Shown piece by piece: positions 1 to 5,048 of a stretch of DNA of 6,956 nucleotides (position 1 is its first letter; the number at the start of each line of letters is the position of its first letter). The DNA comes from Piscirickettsiaceae bacterium (GTDB lineage: Bacteria; Pseudomonadota; Gammaproteobacteria; Methylococcales; Cycloclasticaceae): the NCBI GenBank assembly GCA_002401365.1, contig NVSW01000097.1:1-6956 (forward strand), given 5' to 3'. A program made the translations under genes and the position numbers. Below the pieces are notes generated by a model that saw only the letters and a program-made list of their open reading frames with translations, made no database searches and was not told where the DNA came from.

Positions 1-4
1 TTTA

Positions 5-9
5 CCTTT
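5..9 (-). promoter_or_regulatory. Possible ribosome binding site of a gene beyond the left edge
   Basis: After the serC TAA the minus strand runs 35 nt to the window edge and ends in TTTAAAGGTAAA. AAAGG at 9-5 could be the binding site for a start just outside the window. An alternative is an ATG at 17-15 that stays open to the edge (Met-Tyr-Leu-Lys-Val), with only a weak upstream site. By analogy with Pseudomonas the next gene would be pheA, but nothing in these bases proves it. No terminator is seen after serC. Confidence 0.25.
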
Positions 10-35
10 AAATACATCTTTTAACTTATTGAATA

Positions 36-1118
36 TTAACCATTAACTCTTTCGAATTCAGTCATTAGGCTAATCAAATTATCGACACCTTCTTCTGGCA
101 TAGCATTATATATGCTGGCACGCATGCCACCCACTGAACGGTGGCCCTTTAAGGTAACAAGGCCAACACTTTTAGCCTCAGCTAAAAACAAGTCGTCCAG
201 TTCACTATTAGCCAACGTAAAAGGGATATTCATTCTTGAACGGCTAGTAATGTCTACTGGATTACTATAAAAATCTGAATTATCAATCACCGTATATAAT
301 TTACTTGATTGGCGAATATTACGCTGCTCTATTGCAGCCACACCACCTTGACCCTTCAACCAGTCAAAAACCAAACCCATTAAATACCAACTATAGGTAG
401 GTGGCGTATTTAGCATCGAACCTACATCTGCATTCTTTTTATAATCAAAAATAGACGGTGTGCCCTGCACAACTTCACCTATTAGGTCATCTCTAACAAT
501 GACCAAGGCAATGCCAGATGGCCCCATATTTTTCTGTCCACCTGCATAAATAACACCAAACTTACTAACATCAATTTCTCTTGATAAGATATTCGATGAC
601 ATATCAGAAACCAAGGTGATATCGCCCACATCAGGGATACTTTGAAATTCAACACCGCCAATTGTTTCGTTACTGGTGTAGTGAAGATATGCTGCACTGT
701 TATCAATATCCCAACTGTCAATAGCTGGAATTGAGGTGAACTTATTAGCTTCTGAGGTTGCAGAAACGGTCACATCACAATGAATTTTAGCTTCCGCAAT
801 TGCTTTTTTTGACCATGCCCCCGTATTGATATAGCAGGCTGATTTTTTTTCACCCAATAAGTTCATTGGCACCATCGAAAACTGCCCTGTTGCCCCGCCT
901 TGTAGAAACAAGACTTTATAATTATTTGGAATATTCATCAACTCACGAACATCCTGCTCCGCTTGCTCAGCAATCGAAATGAAGTCACGCCCACGATGAC
1001 TCATTTCCATCACAGACATCCCAGCTCCATGCCAATCAAGCATTTCATCGCGCGCTCTTTCTAGCACAGCCTCCGGCATGGTTGCAGGGCCCGCACTAAA
1101 ATTAAATAACCGTGTCAT
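36..1118 (-). CDS. serC: Phosphoserine aminotransferase SerC
   Basis: This 360-residue protein is a PLP-dependent class V aminotransferase. It converts 3-phosphohydroxypyruvate and glutamate to phosphoserine in serine biosynthesis, and in gammaproteobacteria it also makes 4-phosphohydroxythreonine for pyridoxal phosphate. It acts in the cytosol. The N-terminal FNFSAGPA (residues 5-12) and SHRGRDF (40-46) are family signatures. QGGATGQF (73-80) is the PLP-phosphate loop, Asp172 in SDMSS should pair with the PLP ring nitrogen, and Lys196 in GGQKNMGPSG is the Schiff-base lysine. GHRSVGGMRAS (325-335) carries the substrate-binding His/Arg residues. The length matches E. coli SerC (362 residues), and alignment by eye is continuous to the C-terminal EFERVNG. 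The loop reads GGATGQF where E. coli has GGGRGQF; this resembles the QGGAS form of Pseudomonas and is not a defect. The ATG start follows an AGGAG site 7 nt upstream and lies 18 nt after gyrA, so the two are probably co-transcribed. An A8 run on the coding strand (843-850) encodes Lys-Lys and does not break the frame. Confidence 0.98.
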   Translation of the reverse strand: MTRLFNFSAGPATMPEAVLERARDEMLDWHGAGMSVMEMSHRGRDFISIAEQAEQDVRELMNIPNNYKVLFLQGGATGQFSMVPMNLLGEKKSACYINTGAWSKKAIAEAKIHCDVTVSATSEANKFTSIPAIDSWDIDNSAAYLHYTSNETIGGVEFQSIPDVGDITLVSDMSSNILSREIDVSKFGVIYAGGQKNMGPSGIALVIVRDDLIGEVVQGTPSIFDYKKNADVGSMLNTPPTYSWYLMGLVFDWLKGQGGVAAIEQRNIRQSSKLYTVIDNSDFYSNPVDITSRSRMNIPFTLANSELDDLFLAEAKSVGLVTLKGHRSVGGMRASIYNAMPEEGVDNLISLMTEFERVNG

Positions 1119-1125
1119 TCAAAAA

Positions 1126-1130
1126 CTCCT
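1126..1130 (-). promoter_or_regulatory. Strong ribosome binding site of serC
   Basis: The minus strand reads AGGAG, then seven nucleotides (TTTTTGA), then the serC ATG. It fits inside the 18-nt gap after the gyrA TAA. It fixes the serC start and shows that serC can be translated independently even though it shares a message with gyrA. It is a better site than those in front of gyrA and the GGDEF gene. Confidence 0.85.
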
Positions 1131-1136
1131 AATAGT

Positions 1137-3719
1137 TTAAATTTCTTCGTCGGAGGACGTTTCAATGTCTTCCTCATCTATTTGTTCATCATCTAAGAAA
1201 GCGATGCGATCTAGACCAATCACTTTTTCGCCTTTACCTGGGCGGATAACGCGCACGCCTTGAGTATTTCTACCCAGTACAGATATTTCGTTTGTCCGTG
1301 TTCTTACCAAAGTACCGCCATCAGTAATTAACATAATTTCATCATTATCATCAACCAATACTGCACCAACTAAACTGCCGTTTCGCTCGCTCGTTTGCAT
1401 TGCAATAACGCCTTGGCCACCCCTTTTATGAATAGGGTACTCTTCTACTTTAGTACGCTTACCATAACCATTTTCAGTTAACGTCAGTACGGTGCCTTGT
1501 TCAGATATTATAAGAGAGATGATTTTTTCACCCTCTTTTAAACGCATACCACGCACACCGCTGGCTGTGCGCCCCATTGGCCTTACATCAGATTCATTAA
1601 AACTCGCCACTTTACCTGAGCTTGCAAATAGCATAATTTCTTTTTGCCCATTGGTCACATCAACACCCACCAATTGATCACCATCTCGAAGATCAATAGC
1701 AATCTTGCCGCTAGAACGTGGTTTTTCAAACTCTTTAATTAATGTCTTTTTGACTGTTCCCGACTCTGCAACCATTAGGATGTATTCGTCATCCTTAAAT
1801 TCACGTATCGGTAAAATTGCATTAATTCGCTCATTTGCTTCCAGTGGCAACAAATTAATAATCGGTTTGCCACGTGCAATTCGGCTGGCAACTGGTAAAT
1901 TAAATACTCGTAACCAGTACACTTTACCCTTACTTGAAAAACACAGCACGGTATCGTGAGTGTTAGCAATAAACAACTTGTCGATAAAATCTTCGTCTTT
2001 GGTATTAGCGGCCGTTTTACCTTTGCCACCACGCCGTTGTGCCGAATACGTTGTTAACGGTTGCGATTTAACATAGCCTTCATGGGACAACGTTACGACC
2101 ATGTCCTCTTCGGTAATTAAATCCTCTGCCGTTAAATTTAAGAACTGTTCTACAATTTCAGTTCTACGGTCTTCTTTATATTCCTCTAATAGAGCATTCA
2201 ACTCGTCTTTAATCACCAACATTAAACGCGTTCTATCCGCCAAAATATCCAGCAAATCATCAATGACGAGCAGTAAATCTTTATATTCCTGAACAATTTT
2301 ATCTTGCTCAAGGCCTGTCAAACGGTGCAGCCTTAATTCTAAAATTGCTTGTGCTTGCGCTGGTGACAAATGGTAACGCTCATCAACTAAACCGTATTCG
2401 TCTTCAAGCTTATCGGGACGCGACCTATTTGAATCCGCTTTTTCCAACAAACTCGCAACCAAACCAGGTTCCCATGCAGCATCCAACAGCGCTACTTTAG
2501 CGTCCGCTGGATTTCGAGCCGCTTTAATCATCGCAATCATTTCATCAATGTTAGATAGTGCTACCGCAAGCCCTTCCAATAAATGCGCACGGTCACGTGC
2601 TTTGCGTAAATTAAATACCGTTCGCCGAGTTACAACTTCACGACGATGATCAATAAAAGCGTCTAAAATTTGTTTCAAATTCAAACATTGGGGGCGGCCA
2701 TCAATAAGGGCCACCATGTTAATACCAAACACATTTTGTAATTGGGTGTGCTGGTACAAATTATTGATGATAACCTCGGGCACTTCTCCACGCTTTAGCT
2801 CAATCACCATACGCATGCCATCCTTATCAGACTCATCACGCAGGCCAGAAATACCTTCTAATTTGCTATCCTTCACCAAATGTGCAATTTTTTCCATCAA
2901 CCGCGCCTTGTTAACTTGGTAAGGCAATTCAGTGACAACTATAGATAGCTTGCTATTTGAGCTTTCTTCACCCTCCACGTGATAACGAGCACGTAAATAA
3001 ATACGCCCTCGTCCAGTATGGTAAGCCTCGCGAATCCCGTCCGCGCCATTGATAATACCTGCTGTTGGGAAATCCGGTCCCGGCACATACTCCATCAGCT
3101 GATCTATGGTTGCATCTGGTTCATCGATTATATGCAGACAGGCTGACGTAATTTCAGCAAGGTTATGTGGCGGGATATTGGTAGCCATGCCAACAGCAAT
3201 ACCTGATGAACCATTAATAAGAAGCAACGGCACCCGAGCGGGTAAAACAGTGGGCTCATGTTCTGACTCATCGTAGTTAGCATTAAAATCTACCGTCTCT
3301 TTGTCTAGATCTGCCAACATTTCATGCGACAACTTCGACATTCTAATTTCGGTATAACGCATGGCAGCTGCCGAATCGCCATCGACTGAGCCGAAATTAC
3401 CTTGACCATCAACCAGCATGTGCCGCATTGAAAAGGGTTGCGCCATTCTAACAATGGTGTCATACACAGCGGTATCGCCATGTGGGTGATATTTACCAAT
3501 TACATCGCCAACAATACGAGCAGATTTTTTATAGGATTTATTCCAATCGTTGTTTAACACGTGCATCGCGTATAGAACCCTTCGATGCACCGGTTTTAAT
3601 CCATCACGCACATCGGGTAACGCTCTGCCGACAATAACACTCATCGCATAGTCGAGGTACGACTGACGCATTTCGTCTTCAATATTGACAGGTATCGTTT
3701 CTTTTATGAGCTCAGCCAT
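1137..3719 (-). CDS. gyrA: DNA gyrase subunit A
   Basis: This complete 860-residue GyrA is the breakage-reunion subunit of the A2B2 gyrase, which introduces negative supercoils with ATP supplied by GyrB. Residue numbering coincides with E. coli through the N-terminal domain: Thr83 and Asp87 in the quinolone-resistance-determining region (HPHGDTAVYD), Arg121 and catalytic Tyr122 in MRYTEI, and the wedge Ile174 in SSGIAVGMAT. The N-terminal winged-helix/tower/coiled-coil part spans about 1-525. The C-terminal beta-pinwheel spans about 535-840, with the canonical GyrA box QRRGGKG at 561-567, which separates gyrase from topoisomerase IV ParC. A degenerate repeat of the box, HKRGGQG, is at 764-770. 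The last 18-20 residues are strongly acidic, like but shorter than the E. coli tail, which accounts for its 875 residues. The ATG start aligns with E. coli and has a TGGAG site 10 nt upstream. The next gene, serC, follows after 18 nt. Thr83 is the normal residue in Pseudomonas, so it should not be read as acquired resistance. Confidence 0.99.
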   Translation of the reverse strand: MAELIKETIPVNIEDEMRQSYLDYAMSVIVGRALPDVRDGLKPVHRRVLYAMHVLNNDWNKSYKKSARIVGDVIGKYHPHGDTAVYDTIVRMAQPFSMRHMLVDGQGNFGSVDGDSAAAMRYTEIRMSKLSHEMLADLDKETVDFNANYDESEHEPTVLPARVPLLLINGSSGIAVGMATNIPPHNLAEITSACLHIIDEPDATIDQLMEYVPGPDFPTAGIINGADGIREAYHTGRGRIYLRARYHVEGEESSNSKLSIVVTELPYQVNKARLMEKIAHLVKDSKLEGISGLRDESDKDGMRMVIELKRGEVPEVIINNLYQHTQLQNVFGINMVALIDGRPQCLNLKQILDAFIDHRREVVTRRTVFNLRKARDRAHLLEGLAVALSNIDEMIAMIKAARNPADAKVALLDAAWEPGLVASLLEKADSNRSRPDKLEDEYGLVDERYHLSPAQAQAILELRLHRLTGLEQDKIVQEYKDLLLVIDDLLDILADRTRLMLVIKDELNALLEEYKEDRRTEIVEQFLNLTAEDLITEEDMVVTLSHEGYVKSQPLTTYSAQRRGGKGKTAANTKDEDFIDKLFIANTHDTVLCFSSKGKVYWLRVFNLPVASRIARGKPIINLLPLEANERINAILPIREFKDDEYILMVAESGTVKKTLIKEFEKPRSSGKIAIDLRDGDQLVGVDVTNGQKEIMLFASSGKVASFNESDVRPMGRTASGVRGMRLKEGEKIISLIISEQGTVLTLTENGYGKRTKVEEYPIHKRGGQGVIAMQTSERNGSLVGAVLVDDNDEIMLITDGGTLVRTRTNEISVLGRNTQGVRVIRPGKGEKVIGLDRIAFLDDEQIDEEDIETSSDEEI

Positions 3720-3729
3720 CTAGCAGTAT

Positions 3730-3734
3730 CTCCA
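3730..3734 (-). promoter_or_regulatory. Ribosome binding site of gyrA
   Basis: The minus strand reads TGGAG followed by ATACTGCTAG and the gyrA ATG, a spacing of 10 nt and slightly longer than optimal. No other start with a better site yields the conserved GyrA N-terminus (IPVNIEDEMRQSYLDYAMSV), so this start is well supported. Confidence 0.65.
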
Positions 3735-3738
3735 CATG

Positions 3739-3757
3739 CATCAAAGTAGTCATCAAA
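3739..3757. repeat. Short direct repeat in the gyrA leader
   Basis: CATCAAA occurs at 3739-3745 and again at 3751-3757 on the plus strand, with starts 12 bp apart. It lies just upstream of the gyrA ribosome binding site. A 7-bp repeat could be a pair of protein half-sites but may equally be chance in AT-rich sequence. Confidence 0.25.
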
Positions 3758-3775
3758 CCCAACGAAGCACGCTCG

Positions 3776-3801
3776 AAATAAGCTATAAAAACCAGCTATT
3801 T
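3776..3801. repeat. Imperfect inverted repeat in the gyrA leader
   Basis: On the minus strand AAATAGCT is followed by a 9-nt loop and then AGCTTATTT, giving an 8-bp stem with one bulged base. The stem is AT-rich, so the hairpin would be weak. The five T residues fall in the loop and not after the stem, so it is not a usual intrinsic terminator. It lies between the putative promoter and the start codon, where a leader structure could affect message stability or translation. No function is shown. Confidence 0.3.
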
Positions 3802-3834
3802 AACACGCACAAATCTTTGGGAAATAAAAGCGAA

Positions 3835-3860
3835 ATTATACCCTAATTAAGCCGCAGCAA
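3835..3860 (-). promoter_or_regulatory. Candidate sigma-70 promoter of gyrA(-serC)
   Basis: A perfect TATAAT occurs on the minus strand at 3840-3835 in the 171-nt gap before gyrA. The best -35-like hexamer is TTGCTG at 3860-3855, matching TTGACA in three of six positions with a short 14-nt spacer. At 16-18 nt there is no good -35, and the -10 is not preceded by an extended TG motif. Transcription would begin near 3828 and give a leader of about 108 nt. A poor -35 with a short spacer may suit a supercoiling-sensitive promoter; E. coli gyrA is known to be induced by DNA relaxation. That link is inference. The remainder of the 3720-3890 gap shows no gene and no clear terminator. Confidence 0.45.
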
Positions 3861-3890
3861 GGTACAGTTGTTTCACTTTAAATATGATTG

Positions 3891-5036
3891 TTAAGCTGCT
3901 CCGAAAGCCGCTTTATTAGATAGCGGTTCTGCCTCCACTTCTCCACCACTAAACACTTTGTTGCGGCCAGAATTTTTGGCTTTATACAGCGCCTTATCAG
4001 CCACCTTTATTAGCTCTTCTCCAGCTACCTCTTTATGCGCCCCAGCTTTGGCAACAACGAACGTTGAAGTACCAATCGACACCGTCATTTTTAACATTTT
4101 ACCGTCTAATATCTCAATCGGCGATGACTCAATACACGCGCGCATTCGTTCTGCCACGTCTTTACCTTTCACTTCAGTTGCCGTTGGCAATAGCGCAACA
4201 AATTCTTCGCCACCATATCTTGCAAGAATATCATTGCTCCTCAGCTGACTTTTAAGCGAATCAGCAACATGCTTCAATGCTAAATCACCCACTTGATGGC
4301 CAAAACTATCATTAACTTTTTTAAAGAAATCAATATCAATAAATAAACAAGTAAGGCTATCAGCCGTCCTTAATGACCTCAATATTTCCTCTTGCAAACG
4401 TTGTTCAAAGAAACGCCTATTGTTAACGCCCGTTAAGGTGTCAAAAAGACTGCTGCGTCTTAATTGTTCGTAATTAACGGTGTTTTCCATACAAACACTT
4501 AATACTTTACTTAGCCGCTCTAAAAAGTACGTATCCATAGCCGGTTGAAAGCGCTCTTCCTCATTGCTACCAAGCACTAAACAACCAAGGCACACACCAC
4601 GCCGTACTAACGGTAAAATTGCAACCACAGCCGGCTTGGTAGCGCCAGCGGGCCAAAACTCATCTGCCAACACATCGGCGGAAGCACCCAACATAATTCG
4701 GTGAGACAAGCCTAATTTGGATTTAAATACATTAACATCTGAAAGTAATAACAAGTTTGAATAGTCTTCAAAATGAAACCCATCTTCAGATAAAAACTGC
4801 TTCACGTCAGCGTCTTTATCAGACAATACCAAGCACAGCGAATCCAAACTAAACGCTAGTTGTACATCTTGTAGTATATGCTGGGTTAACTCTTGCAGTG
4901 AATTTAGCGATAACAGGCGCATTTCCATATCTTGAAATCGCTTTGCTGTTGCTTCGTTTCGTTGCACACGTTCGATCATGCCATCTAAATGGCTTTGAAG
5001 CATACACACTTGTGTTTCTAAATCTTCCTCAACCAT
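3891..5036 (-). CDS. DUF484-GGDEF diguanylate cyclase
   Basis: This 381-residue soluble protein probably makes cyclic di-GMP from two GTP under control of an N-terminal sensor. Residues about 1-55 look helical and may form a coiled coil. Residues about 25-185 resemble DUF484, a GAF-like domain; the stretch from AVVAILPLVRRG through LGSNEEERFQPAMDTYFLERL (136-174) has the typical family ending. The GGDEF domain covers about 192-365. It contains DTLTGVNNRRFF (199-210), the metal-binding Asp234 in FIDIDFFKKVND, FGHQVGD (245-251), the active-site GGEEF (275-279), SIGTS (320-324) and ADKALYKAKNSGRN (346-359). RSND at 266-269 lies five residues before GGEEF and fits the RxxD inhibitory site for product feedback. 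No signal peptide, membrane segment, EAL or HD-GYP domain is visible. The ATG lies 12 nt after the ligA stop, in the same frame, and lacks a good ribosome binding site, so translational coupling to ligA is likely. Cyclase activity is well supported by the motifs; the sensed ligand is unknown. Confidence 0.93.
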   Translation of the reverse strand: MVEEDLETQVCMLQSHLDGMIERVQRNEATAKRFQDMEMRLLSLNSLQELTQHILQDVQLAFSLDSLCLVLSDKDADVKQFLSEDGFHFEDYSNLLLLSDVNVFKSKLGLSHRIMLGASADVLADEFWPAGATKPAVVAILPLVRRGVCLGCLVLGSNEEERFQPAMDTYFLERLSKVLSVCMENTVNYEQLRRSSLFDTLTGVNNRRFFEQRLQEEILRSLRTADSLTCLFIDIDFFKKVNDSFGHQVGDLALKHVADSLKSQLRSNDILARYGGEEFVALLPTATEVKGKDVAERMRACIESSPIEILDGKMLKMTVSIGTSTFVVAKAGAHKEVAGEELIKVADKALYKAKNSGRNKVFSGGEVEAEPLSNKAAFGAA

Positions 5037-5048
5037 TAAAGTAACGAC

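Noticed and set aside
843..850. Eight-base homopolymer in serC, and a similar one in ligA at 5367-5374, as frameshift or slippage sites
   Set aside because: Both runs are read in frame through conserved protein (Lys-Lys in serC, Phe-Phe in ligA), and the proteins align continuously on both sides. There is no sign of a programmed shift or an assembly error.
3459..3473. Thr83 in GyrA as a fluoroquinolone-resistance mutation
   Set aside because: Thr83 is the natural residue in Pseudomonas and other lineages; resistance changes at this site are typically to Ile or Leu, and Asp87 is intact.
3855..3899. Possible terminator hairpin pairing GCAGC near the end of the GGDEF gene with GCTGC at 3855-3859
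   Set aside because: The stem is only about five base pairs with a loop of more than 30 nt, and no T run follows.
3958..4255. Two overlapping plus-strand open frames (96 and 63 codons) inside the GGDEF gene
   Set aside because: They are antisense to the GGEEF-containing domain, have no plausible ribosome binding site or family resemblance, and the minus-strand frame carries all conserved motifs.
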